Source: Chitinophagaceae bacterium | Lineage (GTDB): Bacteria > Bacteroidota > Bacteroidia > Chitinophagales > Chitinophagaceae | Length of the DNA stretch: 64,000 bases | Direction: 5' to 3' | Assembly (NCBI GenBank): GCA_023251255.1 | Contig: JAHEZD010000006.1 | Location: forward strand, 25,158-89,157 | Shown: in pieces, positions 45,282 to 54,550 of the stretch | Position numbering within the stretch: the stretch's first letter is position 1 | Layout of the letters: each line of letters starts with the position of its first letter | Made by a program: the position numbers and the translations under genes | The notes under the pieces: generated by a model | The model's input: the letters and a program-made list of their open reading frames with translations, nothing else | What the model was told of the DNA's origin: nothing | The model's database searches: none

Positions 45282-46007
45282 TTATTTTTTTGATCTGTCT
45301 TTTGCATCCAATGCTTTTTTTGCATCCATCAACCTTTTTATGGCGGTATAATTTGTCAGTACAGCCATAAGTGTCAATGGTATGGTAAAAATAGACATGG
45401 TTTCCAGTACATGGAACTTGATACCGGGAATGAACAACTTGCTGTCACCACCTATATAATGTGCCGTAACACCACAAGCAATGGCCGACACTGCTATGGT
45501 GATTACCCTTTCGGGCCGTTGCATCAGCCCATCCTTGCATTCTATTCCTAGCCCTTCTGCCCTTGCCCTTGTATAGCTTACCATCATGGAACCTATCATT
45601 GAAACAAAGGCAAAAAGTGAACTGAAAAAATAGTGATGTGCCACCAAATAATAGCAGATGCCAAGAAACAGTACCAGTTCGCTGTAACGGTCAAGTACCG
45701 AATCGAACAGTGCACCAAAAGATGAACTCATTTTGCCAATACGTGCTACCTGTCCATCCAGCATATCAAATAGCCCAGCAAACAAAACCAGTGCCCCGGC
45801 CCAGCCCACATAGCTCAGATCGCCCCTGTTGCCTATTTCTGCTCCTTGAATAAAAATCACCGTCACACCAATATTCAGTAAGAGCCCTATTACGGTAACC
45901 ATGTTCGGTGTGAGGCCAAGCTTTATCAAAAGCCTTACGAGCGGATCTATGATGATGTAAATCCCTTGCTGCAATTGCACCCTAATAGATTGCTCCTTGT
46001 TTGGCAT
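45282..46007 (-). CDS. CDP-alcohol phosphotransferase (likely phosphatidylinositol-phosphate synthase)
   Basis: The 241-residue membrane protein carries the full family motif D-xx-DG-xx-AR-x8-G-xxx-D-xxx-D in DMLDGQVARIGK through FGALFDSVLDRYSE. The family joins CDP-diacylglycerol to an alcohol. With an inositol-phosphate synthase and a PgpA-like phosphatase in the same block, the acceptor is most likely inositol-1-phosphate, giving phosphatidylinositol phosphate. That substrate is inferred from context. Confidence 0.85.
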   Translation of the reverse strand: MPNKEQSIRVQLQQGIYIIIDPLVRLLIKLGLTPNMVTVIGLLLNIGVTVIFIQGAEIGNRGDLSYVGWAGALVLFAGLFDMLDGQVARIGKMSSSFGALFDSVLDRYSELVLFLGICYYLVAHHYFFSSLFAFVSMIGSMMVSYTRARAEGLGIECKDGLMQRPERVITIAVSAIACGVTAHYIGGDSKLFIPGIKFHVLETMSIFTIPLTLMAVLTNYTAIKRLMDAKKALDAKDRSKK

Positions 46008-46026
46008 AGCATCGATGATTTGTCAA

Positions 46027-48582
46027 TTAAAAATCTACTTTGAACCTTGTCCTTATGCCCCATTTGGATACTTCGGGGTTGTTAAGGTAAGTAAAGCGTT
46101 TAACAAGGTCTACCCGCAATACCTTGAATATGTTTTCTATACCAACACTGCCTTCAACATAAGGTTCCTTAGGATTCAACGCAAAAGTAGTGGCCACATT
46201 GTTTACAGTTGGGTACTTTAACAGGGATGGTTGCAAAGCTGGGTTATTTTCATCCCTTACGCCACCCACCAGCATCTTGAAAGAAGCAACTTCCCTCAGT
46301 TTCAGTTTCTTCAGCAATGGCACACGGTTGAAGAACAGTCCGTTGAAATGGTGTACAAATGTTGCAGATGCATAATGGTCGCTCACAAACTCCAGGAAGT
46401 TCATGAGGTTATAGGAATTCAATTGATAGGAATAGGTCTGGTTGGCCCTGTGGATATTCATTAATGGAAAAGGTACCTGCCCAAATGTATTACCGCCCTC
46501 TACCCAAGTATCCGTGTATCCCAATATGGATAGATAGAACCGTTTCTCAATCTTCAAGTTCAACCGCTGGTATTCGTACTGGCTGTTCAGCAGGCCCTTT
46601 ACACCAGCGGCGAAATCCAGTGTAAAAATGGGGTATTTGTTAATGATGGGTATGCGGTAAACCTTACCTTGATAAAACTGTTCCTTCGGTGCCCAACGCA
46701 ACTGCGCACTTAATTCAGTGGTAGTTATATCATGTATATTTTCAGTGGCCGCGCCATCAGTCTTGACATATTGAAGTATACCTGCAGGCTGCTGTTTCCA
46801 GTTTTTGATGCCCAATGTATAGGACAGCTTGTTATTGAATTCCTTTACGTATTCCAGTTTGTAAATATCATTGTAAAGCCACTTTTCGTTGTTGCCCCTC
46901 TTGAAGGAAAGAAGGAAATTGTCTTCCTGCACAAACTGCAGTTCCTGTCCGGGAATTTTTGTGTCCCGCTGGGCGCTCAACTTCAAATAGTTCAGGGGAA
47001 ATGTATAGATGGATTTGTTGTTCAGGGAATACGTGGAGCTTACAAAATACTTCCATTTCTCATCCTTGAAACCATAGGCTCCATAGGTTTCAAAATAAAT
47101 CCGCTTGCTGAATTTTGGTGTGGTCCTTCCGCCCAGCCTCAGCCTGAACCCTTCTATGGGATTGAAGCTATAGAAAGCGTTTACCGGACCAACTTCAAAT
47201 GGTCCCAATGGACCGTATCCGGCAAACAGTAGTGTGACCATTGCCATGGTGCGGCGGAAAGATGGCATTTTTTCAAGGCTATCTATATTGGTATAAACTT
47301 TCGCCTCGGTTATGCTCAACTTCTCGTGCCGGTTGCTTACCCAAAAACTATCGCTCCGTTTGTCCACGTCGTCGTTCCTCACAACACTTTCCCCTTTGTA
47401 CACGCTGTCCTGCCGTGGCTGGTTAATGGTGAAGTTCTTGAACGATACCGTGCGCTCGCCAAAAAGCCCGCTATTTTTCTTGTTCTTGCTCAGGCCCATA
47501 TCTGCCATCAAATCACTTTTCTCCAAATGGTAGTGGCCGTCAGTGCCCTGTTCAAAACTCAGGTCCACATGCAGTTCCTTCACCCAGTTGATATTGGCAT
47601 TCTTGCTGATGAACATGTTTATTTTCTGGATACCGTAATTGCCATCGAGGGTGATGAACATGTTTCCACGAAAAAGCAGGTCATTTGTATTGCGTGGCGT
47701 GAAGTACATTTTAACCAGTTTGTTCCCATGTTCATCCGTTATAGTATCCCTGATGTAGAACATGTACAAACTCGGCGCACTATTGGCTATTGGGCTCAGG
47801 AACTGGAAAGTAAATATGGGGATATTGTTTTCATAGATATCAATATTTTCATAGAGCCGGTTCAGCAGTGTGCTTACGCCAGCATTGTCGACCTGCTCAC
47901 CAAAATTCACTTTCTTCTCGCCCAAAATAACTGTCTTGGTCTTCTCAGGATTTTTGCGATAGTATTTTTTTGATAGGGTCTCTTCCAAGTAAACTGGCAA
48001 CAGGCTCTTGCCTTCTATTTTGGTGGTATCCCTGTTCTGAAAAAGGAAGTTGTACTTCTTTAGCAGTTTACTGTTGGTCAATTTTTCGGAAGCGTTGCTC
48101 AGGGCCATCTGGAGTTTTTCGTATTGCTCGTACTCCACATAATCGTAGTTCTGTGTCCTGTTCTGGTCCTTGTGCTCAATTACTTTCCTTATCAGTTCCA
48201 CCGCGGGATTGTTCCTATTGGTGTATTTTGCCCGCTTGTTGGTGTTCACGGTTACATTGGAAACAACCGGATCGGGCCCAAGCTCCACGTTCAGTTCCTG
48301 TTCCTTGTTCTTCAATAAGGTAAAGGTCAAGAGCCTATAGCCTACCGATGACACAACGAGCGTACCGTAGGAAGCATTGGTGGTTCGCAGTTCAAACTTG
48401 CCTTCATTATTGGTCACGGTACCCCTTCCTCCCTTGAAGAAAACACTGGCGGATACAATGGGCTGCCTGGTGAGTGAATCGATAACCGTGCCCTTAACAA
48501 TGGTCTGTGCATGTGAAATAGTTATAAAGAGCATTGCTACCATAAAACCAAACAAGCGTTTCCTTTTCCAGGTTCCTTTCAT
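46027..48582 (-). CDS. DUF5686 outer-membrane protein with carboxypeptidase-like domain
   Basis: The 851-residue protein has a signal peptide (ending SHAQ), a carboxypeptidase-regulatory-like beta-sandwich (about 27-110, KGTVIDSLTRQPIVSASVFF) and a long DUF5686 region ending in beta-strands and a terminal aromatic residue, as for an outer-membrane barrel. It stands 2 bp after the GtrA-like gene and 19 bp before the phosphotransferase gene. It may export or receive the lipids made by this block, but no member is known to do so. Confidence 0.78.
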   Translation of the reverse strand: MKGTWKRKRLFGFMVAMLFITISHAQTIVKGTVIDSLTRQPIVSASVFFKGGRGTVTNNEGKFELRTTNASYGTLVVSSVGYRLLTFTLLKNKEQELNVELGPDPVVSNVTVNTNKRAKYTNRNNPAVELIRKVIEHKDQNRTQNYDYVEYEQYEKLQMALSNASEKLTNSKLLKKYNFLFQNRDTTKIEGKSLLPVYLEETLSKKYYRKNPEKTKTVILGEKKVNFGEQVDNAGVSTLLNRLYENIDIYENNIPIFTFQFLSPIANSAPSLYMFYIRDTITDEHGNKLVKMYFTPRNTNDLLFRGNMFITLDGNYGIQKINMFISKNANINWVKELHVDLSFEQGTDGHYHLEKSDLMADMGLSKNKKNSGLFGERTVSFKNFTINQPRQDSVYKGESVVRNDDVDKRSDSFWVSNRHEKLSITEAKVYTNIDSLEKMPSFRRTMAMVTLLFAGYGPLGPFEVGPVNAFYSFNPIEGFRLRLGGRTTPKFSKRIYFETYGAYGFKDEKWKYFVSSTYSLNNKSIYTFPLNYLKLSAQRDTKIPGQELQFVQEDNFLLSFKRGNNEKWLYNDIYKLEYVKEFNNKLSYTLGIKNWKQQPAGILQYVKTDGAATENIHDITTTELSAQLRWAPKEQFYQGKVYRIPIINKYPIFTLDFAAGVKGLLNSQYEYQRLNLKIEKRFYLSILGYTDTWVEGGNTFGQVPFPLMNIHRANQTYSYQLNSYNLMNFLEFVSDHYASATFVHHFNGLFFNRVPLLKKLKLREVASFKMLVGGVRDENNPALQPSLLKYPTVNNVATTFALNPKEPYVEGSVGIENIFKVLRVDLVKRFTYLNNPEVSKWGIRTRFKVDF

Positions 48583-48584
48583 AA

Positions 48585-48965
48585 TTACTTTTTAAAGACA
48601 AATTTCTTTTGGAGGAAATAGTTGTATGTAAACCCTACCAATAGAGAAACAAAAATTTTAGAAAAAATATAATTGGCATTGAACAGGTAAATCATGATAG
48701 CCAGCCCTGACGTGTTCAGCAGGAAATTACCTGACCATACCAATAAGTACCTAGCTGCCTGTACGGGTATCTTTTTTTCCGAAACATTGAATACCCAGTA
48801 ACGGCCCAACATAAAATTGACCATGCCACCTATGATGGTGCCGGTGATACCTGCAGCTACCTTGGGCCAAGAAAGCAGTTCTGCCAATAGTACCGTAGAC
48901 GAAAAATCCACCAAGGATGCAATCAGTGATGATGCCTGCGCCTTAAGGAATACCGGTTTCACCAT
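48585..48965 (-). CDS. GtrA-family membrane protein
   Basis: The 126-residue protein has four transmembrane helices and the GtrA pattern GGMVNFMLGRYWVFN. The family is linked to flipping or transfer of polyprenyl- or lipid-bound sugars. The start overlaps the PgpA-like gene by 7 bp. Its presence in the inositol-lipid block suggests movement or glycosylation of a lipid head group; this is inference. Confidence 0.82.
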   Translation of the reverse strand: MVKPVFLKAQASSLIASLVDFSSTVLLAELLSWPKVAAGITGTIIGGMVNFMLGRYWVFNVSEKKIPVQAARYLLVWSGNFLLNTSGLAIMIYLFNANYIFSKIFVSLLVGFTYNYFLQKKFVFKK

Positions 48966-49414
48966 AACTGGAAATGCACGATTAACTGTAAAACAATATT
49001 TGCGTACAGGCCAGCCAGCAGGTCATCGGCCATTACGCCCCAACCTTTTGGCAGTTTTTCCATTTTCCTTATCAATAAAGGCTTGGCAATATCGAAGAAG
49101 CGGAACAGTACAAAACCTGCAGCGATATACTTTAGCTGAACGGGTACAAACAGTAGTGCAACGCCTGTACCCGCTACTTCATCTATTACAATTTTGTTGC
49201 TGTCCTTGCCCCAACACTGTTCCAGTTCGGATGATGCCCAAATACCATAGGCAGTTACCACAAGCAGCAACACTATTGCTCCCCAAAAACCACTTGTACG
49301 TTCCATCACAAAGTGCCATACAATGCTGGTGGCCAATGATGCAATGGTGCCGCTGCCCTTGCCTATATAACCAATACCTAAACCAGTGGCGAGCAATTTG
49401 TGCACACGCATCAT
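48959..49414 (-). CDS. PgpA-like phosphatase (likely phosphatidylinositol-phosphate phosphatase)
   Basis: The 151-residue membrane protein belongs to the phosphatidylglycerophosphatase A family, with the conserved acidic segment KIVIDEVAGTGVALLF. PgpA removes the phosphate from phosphatidylglycerol phosphate. Next to an inositol-phosphate synthase and a CDP-alcohol phosphotransferase, it more likely dephosphorylates phosphatidylinositol phosphate. It overlaps the upstream synthase gene by 4 bp (ATGA), a sign of coupled translation. Confidence 0.83.
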   Translation of the reverse strand: MMRVHKLLATGLGIGYIGKGSGTIASLATSIVWHFVMERTSGFWGAIVLLLVVTAYGIWASSELEQCWGKDSNKIVIDEVAGTGVALLFVPVQLKYIAAGFVLFRFFDIAKPLLIRKMEKLPKGWGVMADDLLAGLYANIVLQLIVHFQLW

Positions 49415-50736
49415 AGTGCCTCTACAAGTTCCTGGTAATAATCAAGGCCCAGGTGTGTAATCAGGTCCTCTCCCATGATGTGGCGTAAAGTGTTCTGCAA
49501 TTTGATCAGTTGCTTGAAAATATCATGTTCTGGCCTAAGTTCAGGAGCCGTTTGTGGCGACTTGAAATAAAAGGACAACCATTCCTGTATGCCGCTCATG
49601 TTGGCCCGTTTAGCTAGGTCCATGAAAAGTGCAAGGTCCAGTACAATTGGCGCAGCCAAGATGGAATCACGGCAGAGGAAATTTATTTTTATCTGCATGG
49701 AATAGCCCATCCATCCAAATATGTCAATATTGTCCCAGCTCTCTTTATTGTCGCCATGAGGAGGGTAATAGTTGATCCTCACTTTGTGGTACAGGTCGCC
49801 GTACAGTTCTGGATTGATGTCTGGCTGCAGTATGTCTTCCAAAACGCTAAGCTTGGACACTTCCTTTGTTTTGAAATTATCCGGATCATCCAGTACCAGT
49901 CCGTCCCTGTTACCAAGGATATTGGTAGAAAACCAGCCACGAACGCCCAATGCCCTTGCTTGGAGACCAGGAGCAAGAATGGTTTTCATTAAAGTCTGCC
50001 CAGTTTTGAAATCCTTGCCAGCAATCGGTGTTTCCGTTTCCTTGGCCAGTTCAATCAGTGCAGGTATATCCACAGTGAGGTTGGGGGCACCGTTGGCAAA
50101 AGGTATGCCCATCTTAATGGCTGCATAAGCGTAGATCATGCTTGGTGCTATGGCTGGGTCATTGTTCCTGAGACCTTCCTCAAAAGATTCAATGGTTTCG
50201 TGCACTGCAGATGGCTCTATGTACTTCTCCGTGGAGCCGCACCATACAATCACAATACGGTTGCAACCGTTCTCCTCCTTGAATGCCTTTATATCCGCAG
50301 CTACCAATTTGGCCAGTTCGTATTTGCTGGCAGCTTCCTTTACATTGGTGCCATCGAGGTTCTTGATATAGGATTTATCAAAAACTGCTTTCATGGGCTT
50401 GATGGCTTCCAGTTCCGGTTTAATGGCATGCAGCATACCGGGCTCCAATACTTTTGCGTTCAGTGCGGATTCGAACACATTGTCGCTATACACATCCCAT
50501 CCCCCAAAAACAATGTCATTTAAATTGGCCAATGGCACAAAGTCCTTGATAAGTGGATAACGGTTTTCCGTTCTCTTGCCCACGCGTATATTGCCCATTT
50601 GCGTTAGGGCACCCACTGGCCTTGCCAGTCCCTTGTTTGATGCAATCACACCTGCGATCATTGTGGTGCCCACTGCCCCCAGCCCGGGGATCAAAATACC
50701 TAATTTACCTTCTGCTTCTTGGATCTGTTCTTTCAT
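49411..50736 (-). CDS. myo-Inositol-1-phosphate synthase
   Basis: The 441-residue enzyme turns glucose-6-phosphate into inositol-phosphate with bound NAD. It has the Rossmann start LGILIPGLGAVGTTMIAG, the IVWCGSTEKYIE segment, the GxDxKTGQT-type GKDFKTGQTLMKT and NILGNRDGLVLDDPDNFKTKE (about 275-295), all typical of the family. It opens the inositol-lipid block. The TetR-family gene ends 54 bp upstream. Confidence 0.95.
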   Translation of the reverse strand: MKEQIQEAEGKLGILIPGLGAVGTTMIAGVIASNKGLARPVGALTQMGNIRVGKRTENRYPLIKDFVPLANLNDIVFGGWDVYSDNVFESALNAKVLEPGMLHAIKPELEAIKPMKAVFDKSYIKNLDGTNVKEAASKYELAKLVAADIKAFKEENGCNRIVIVWCGSTEKYIEPSAVHETIESFEEGLRNNDPAIAPSMIYAYAAIKMGIPFANGAPNLTVDIPALIELAKETETPIAGKDFKTGQTLMKTILAPGLQARALGVRGWFSTNILGNRDGLVLDDPDNFKTKEVSKLSVLEDILQPDINPELYGDLYHKVRINYYPPHGDNKESWDNIDIFGWMGYSMQIKINFLCRDSILAAPIVLDLALFMDLAKRANMSGIQEWLSFYFKSPQTAPELRPEHDIFKQLIKLQNTLRHIMGEDLITHLGLDYYQELVEAL

Positions 50737-50790
50737 GTTAGTCCTGATTTTTTTATGTTGACGATTATGATTTTAAATAATTGTACCGGT

Positions 50791-51393
50791 TTAATTTATT
50801 TTTAATCCTTCTACCAATAAAGTGGATATGGTGCCGATCCTGCTTTCCAGACCTGGCAACTTATTGGTAAAATAGTCCCTTTCGATGCCCCTGAAGCAAC
50901 TGACTATAATGGACGGGAACATGTCCATCTCCTTTTCTATAGATGGCTTGAATTCGTTATTGGCTATACCAAAGGATAAAATGGAAGAAATCAGGTTGGT
51001 TTCCTGCAAATCGTATTCGTTGAACAAACTGCCCCAACAAATAGGCCTTTCGAAAAGCTCGCCAAAAACAAGGCGGTACAGGTTGATCATACCCGCAAGC
51101 ACCGTAATTTTCGTTACGGAAAAAGCCCGCAATTTTTCCACGGCAGTTTCCGCAGCATCCACTGCCAGTTTTGTTTTGGAGAACACTTCCTGCAGTTCCT
51201 GCAATAAAACCGTCTTGAAAATATCCTCCTTGCTTGTATAATAATAGTATAGGGTACTCTTGCCCTTCCCCATTGCCCTAGCAATATCTTCCATGGTCGT
51301 TTTCCTGAACCCATAGGTTTGGAAAAGCGTTTGGGCTTTCAATAGGATGTCATCCCTTATGGCATCATCCTTATCTACAAACTTTTCGACCAT
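50791..51393 (-). CDS. TetR/AcrR-family regulator
   Basis: From ATG 51393 the protein has 200 residues. The N-terminal helix-turn-helix is clear (TTMEDIARAMGKGKSTLYYYYTSKEDIF region, about 34-61). The C-terminal ligand domain is divergent. The TTG at 51411 would add six residues and is less likely. Its position upstream of, and on the same strand as, the inositol-lipid genes suggests control of that block, perhaps by a lipid or acyl signal. Confidence 0.88.
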   Translation of the reverse strand: MVEKFVDKDDAIRDDILLKAQTLFQTYGFRKTTMEDIARAMGKGKSTLYYYYTSKEDIFKTVLLQELQEVFSKTKLAVDAAETAVEKLRAFSVTKITVLAGMINLYRLVFGELFERPICWGSLFNEYDLQETNLISSILSFGIANNEFKPSIEKEMDMFPSIIVSCFRGIERDYFTNKLPGLESRIGTISTLLVEGLKIN

Positions 51394-51678
51394 ATTCGTA
51401 TTTGGGTCCAAAACTACTTGTTTGCCAGATACTGTTTGCCAAAAGAAAAATATTTTCCATGATTGGTAAGCGTAGGGCAGGCAGTAGTAGAAGAAGATGA
51501 GTGGTAAATGGGAAGTAGTTAGTGGGAGAAAACAGCTATTGGGCCAGTAAATTCAGAATAAGTATGGTGGGGCAATCATTTTAGGTGTGGTAATCCAGAT
51601 TATTCAAAAAGCCGGGCTTTTACTATTACTAGCAGCTTCCGTTAGTAGTTAAAATGTGTATTGGTATATTTTGGTGTT

Positions 51679-51788
51679 GTATAAAATAAAAATATACAGT
51701 CCAATTTTATACAAATGGTGTATAAAGTTTTAGGTATAAAATGAAAATATACAAACCCATTTTATACAATTGGTGTATGCAGTTTTTC
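51679..51788. repeat. 55-bp direct repeat with internal palindromes
   Basis: Copies at 51679-51733 and 51734-51788 share GTATAAAAT, AAAATATACA, ATTTTATACAA and TGGTGTAT with exact 55-bp spacing. GTATAAAAT and ATTTTATAC are inverted within each copy. Confidence 0.8.
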
Positions 51789-51926
51789 ATTCTCATTGAA
51801 GTTGTTTAGACTTTTAATTTTACGTAATCGATTTCATGATTTTTCTAGCGAAACTGCTTTCGACAGGGCTGCCAATGACAGATATTGCAAAGCGCTGACA
51901 ACCATTTGTGAACAAATGCTTTTTAT

Positions 51927-52005
51927 TTTACCACCAAGGCACCAAGACACGAAGGAAAAAAACTTCGTTTTTTTAAACTTAGTGCCTTTGAGTCTTGGTG
52001 GTAAA
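51927..52005. repeat. Inverted CACCAAGG-type repeat
   Basis: The arms 51927-51950 (TTTACCACCAAGGCACCAAG and on) and 51982-52005 are inverted near-copies. CGAAG and CTTCG form a small inner hairpin. The arm sequence is a repeat common in many genomes. Confidence 0.75.
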
Positions 52006-52309
52006 CCCGATGGCTATCGGGTGTCATTTTCAATGTGTTTGCTCTACAAATAAGTTATTTGAACCTGCCTGCCGGCAAAGTCAGGGATAACAAATCATGG
52101 TTTCGCCATTTGTTTTTTACCGGGAAGCTGAAATTACCGTCTTCCTTACCCTGCCTGCCTGCCGACAGTCAGGTTCGGTAAACCAACGGCAGCTTGTTTG
52201 GAGTTTGGTGCTGGTTGCCGGAATTGTTTACTGCCTCTTGCCTTTTTACTACTCCCTCTTTCTTATCCCTACTAACTACTGCCTGCTAACTACTGTCTAC
52301 TCCCTAACA

Positions 52310-52408
52310 TGGGACATATACCGGTCATATCTGGGACATGTATGCTTCATATATGGGAGAGATATGGGACATCTATGGGAGAACCATGGGAGATCTATGA
52401 GAGAGGTG
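52310..52408. repeat. 11-bp tandem array
   Basis: Nine consecutive 11-bp units start at 52310: TGGGACATATA, CCGGTCATATC, TGGGACATGTA, TGCTTCATATA, TGGGAGAGATA, TGGGACATCTA, TGGGAGAACCA, TGGGAGATCTA, TGAGAGAGGTG. The phase is kept without any gap. Confidence 0.8.
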
Positions 52409-52468
52409 CTGGTTGTCTTGTACTGTCTTGTACTGAAAAACATCTATGGGAAATGTACAGGGCAAAAT

Positions 52469-53572
52469 TTAAAATGCTTCGCCCAATTGGAAGTACAGCC
52501 CACTATTGTTTCCCTTGCCCACACCGTAATCCAGCCGCAGGTTCAGCTTCTCCGTTTTGTTCAGGGCAAAGCGCAGTCCGCCTCCAAATGAATATTTCAG
52601 GTTATCGAAAGCGAAGCCACTGATATTGGAGCTTACGTCGCCCAGGCCACCAAAACCTACCAGGCCCAATCTTTTGTAAACGGGCACCCGGTATTCCGAT
52701 TGCAGGGTTATCAACTGCTTGTCTCGGTAGCGCCCACTGTAGTAGCCACGCATACTGTTGGCCCCTCCAAGTGCTGCCAGGCTCCTAATTGGAATGTCCG
52801 TGCCAACATTGCTGAAGCTATAGGCCTGAAGGGCCAGTACCTGCTTTTTGTAGATCCTTATGTATTTCCTGAGGTCCACCACTACATTGGTAAAGTTGTA
52901 ATCCGAGCCAAAATGCTGATCGAACCTATTGAAGAAGAACTGGGCAAAGCCTCCCCTATCCGGGGCAAAGGCATCGTTCCGGTTATCGTAGGTAAAGCTG
53001 AGACCGAAACCGGAGGATTTATATCCATGCCTGCCTGCAATATCCTGCTTGTCAAATGCACCGCCCAGCTGGTAATCCAGGTCCATCACTTTCTGGAATT
53101 CGAACAGGGTGCCGATAAAAAACTTGTTGCCCAAATGCCTCATCAGGTGCAGGTAGATATAGTACTGCTTGAACTTGTAATCTTCTTCATCAGCATCGGT
53201 TGTACTGTTGCCAAGTCCCCAGAATTTATCCGGAAAGGAACTGTAGGAAATTTGTTCACTCAAAATAAATTTTTCCCTCTTGAAATATTGTGTACCATTG
53301 ATAGCTGCCACAAATTGCTTCTTGAGCGAATAGAGCACCAAGGCCTGCATATTGGAAGTGCGGGATACCGTATCGGTCCTGGAAACCTTGAAACTCAATG
53401 CGCCGGCAGCACCAAAAGACCAACCTGTTTCAATGGACTTTGCTAAAACAGGAAAAATTAATAAATGCTTGGACCTTGTGGAATCTGTTTGTGCCAATGC
53501 GGCAAGTGGTAGGGCAAATATGCATAACACAAGGGTTACAGCAAAAAATCGCTTCGAAATTTGATGGTACAT
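52469..53572 (-). CDS. Omp85/BamA-like outer-membrane barrel protein
   Basis: The 367-residue protein has a signal peptide (ending LAALAQ) and a barrel of the bacterial surface antigen type. The GGANSMRGYYSGRYRD segment resembles the loop-6 (V/I)RG(F/Y) motif of BamA, and the chain ends in phenylalanine. POTRA domains are absent, so it is not BamA itself. Short proteins like this are frequent in Bacteroidota and may move lipid or protein. The partner is unknown. Confidence 0.8.
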   Translation of the reverse strand: MYHQISKRFFAVTLVLCIFALPLAALAQTDSTRSKHLLIFPVLAKSIETGWSFGAAGALSFKVSRTDTVSRTSNMQALVLYSLKKQFVAAINGTQYFKREKFILSEQISYSSFPDKFWGLGNSTTDADEEDYKFKQYYIYLHLMRHLGNKFFIGTLFEFQKVMDLDYQLGGAFDKQDIAGRHGYKSSGFGLSFTYDNRNDAFAPDRGGFAQFFFNRFDQHFGSDYNFTNVVVDLRKYIRIYKKQVLALQAYSFSNVGTDIPIRSLAALGGANSMRGYYSGRYRDKQLITLQSEYRVPVYKRLGLVGFGGLGDVSSNISGFAFDNLKYSFGGGLRFALNKTEKLNLRLDYGVGKGNNSGLYFQLGEAF

Positions 53573-53721
53573 AGCTTTGCAATATAGCGCCGAGCTGCCT
53601 AAAAGGCAGCATAATATCCATAGAAAAAAGATAATCCACTTTTTTTAATCAGCTTATCTTTACATTTTTGTAATAATTTCATAACATTACAACCCGATAC
53701 AGACCCCTTAATTGAGTACGA

Positions 53722-54534
53722 ATGAAAAAATGGAACTGTAATTTTGAACTAGGCGATACATTGACTGAGGAGCAATTGGACTTTTTTGATGAACATGGTG
53801 TAATTATTTTCCGCAATTTCCTGAACAAGGAAAAGGTTGATTTATACATTAGTGAACTGAAAAGATTGGAAAGCGAATGGCTTACCGAGAAGAGAGAGAA
53901 GGTTAATGGCATTCCCTTAAAATATGGCAAGGACGAGAACGGAAAATTAACAATTCAACGATTGTGTTTTACGTCGCTGTACAGTGATGCCCTACACCAA
54001 TTGCTTGATGAACCCAAACTGCAGGCACTTACTGGTTTGCTTGGCCCCTATGAAGGAAGGATTGGCGAGAACGAAAAGGACGGCCTCGTTATCAATAATT
54101 ACATCAATACCCCCAATAGCACTTTCACACAGATGGGATGGCATACAGACAGCCCCAGGGACCTGTTCCTTGGGCAGAAAATCATGCCCATGTTGAATGT
54201 GGGGCTGCACTTGGATACCTGCTTGTTTGAAAATGGAGGGCTGCGTGTGCTGCCGGGTACCCATAAGCAGAACATGCTGAAGCTACTGTTTGGCAAGAAA
54301 TACTTTATTGACAATACGGACGATAACCGTGAAGTGGGCTTTGATATTTATGCTGGAGACCTTACCGTTCATGACGGCAGGACCTGGCACCGTGTGAAGC
54401 AGTCACCACTTTTTGGTGAAGCCAGCCGCAGGCGCGTAATGTATGTGCCCATTATCACTGGCAAGTACAAACCAAAGCACGAAAAAAGTAGGACCCCTTT
54501 CTACCATAAATTTACCGGTAAGGTTCACCATTAA
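53722..54534 (+). CDS. Phytanoyl-CoA dioxygenase-like protein
   Basis: The 270-residue protein has the Fe(II)/2-oxoglutarate-dioxygenase facial triad in MGWHTDSPRD (His and Asp) and HDGRTWHRVKQ (His). The arginine of the RRRVMYVPI segment could bind 2-oxoglutarate. The family hydroxylates varied substrates, from fatty acyl-CoA to secondary metabolites. The neighbouring SDR could act on the product, but a terminator-like palindrome separates the genes. Confidence 0.85.
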   Translation: MKKWNCNFELGDTLTEEQLDFFDEHGVIIFRNFLNKEKVDLYISELKRLESEWLTEKREKVNGIPLKYGKDENGKLTIQRLCFTSLYSDALHQLLDEPKLQALTGLLGPYEGRIGENEKDGLVINNYINTPNSTFTQMGWHTDSPRDLFLGQKIMPMLNVGLHLDTCLFENGGLRVLPGTHKQNMLKLLFGKKYFIDNTDDNREVGFDIYAGDLTVHDGRTWHRVKQSPLFGEASRRRVMYVPIITGKYKPKHEKSRTPFYHKFTGKVHH

Positions 54535-54550
54535 CGCTGTCAACCAATAC

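Larger units (their letters stand above)
51394..52468. other. Repeat-rich gene-free island
   Basis: Over about 1.07 kb I find no gene but at least four kinds of repeats: a 55-bp direct repeat, an inverted CACCAAGG-type repeat, CCTGCCTGCCGnC-GTCAGG half-palindromes (near 52063 and 52150), a CTACTG-type heptamer stretch (52240-52305) and an 11-bp tandem array. Open frames across it are by-products of the repeats. Confidence 0.75.

Noticed and set aside
51796..52623. Three open frames in the repeat island
   Set aside because: They follow repeat sequences (CACCAAGG repeat, heptamers, 11-bp array) and have no protein-like features.
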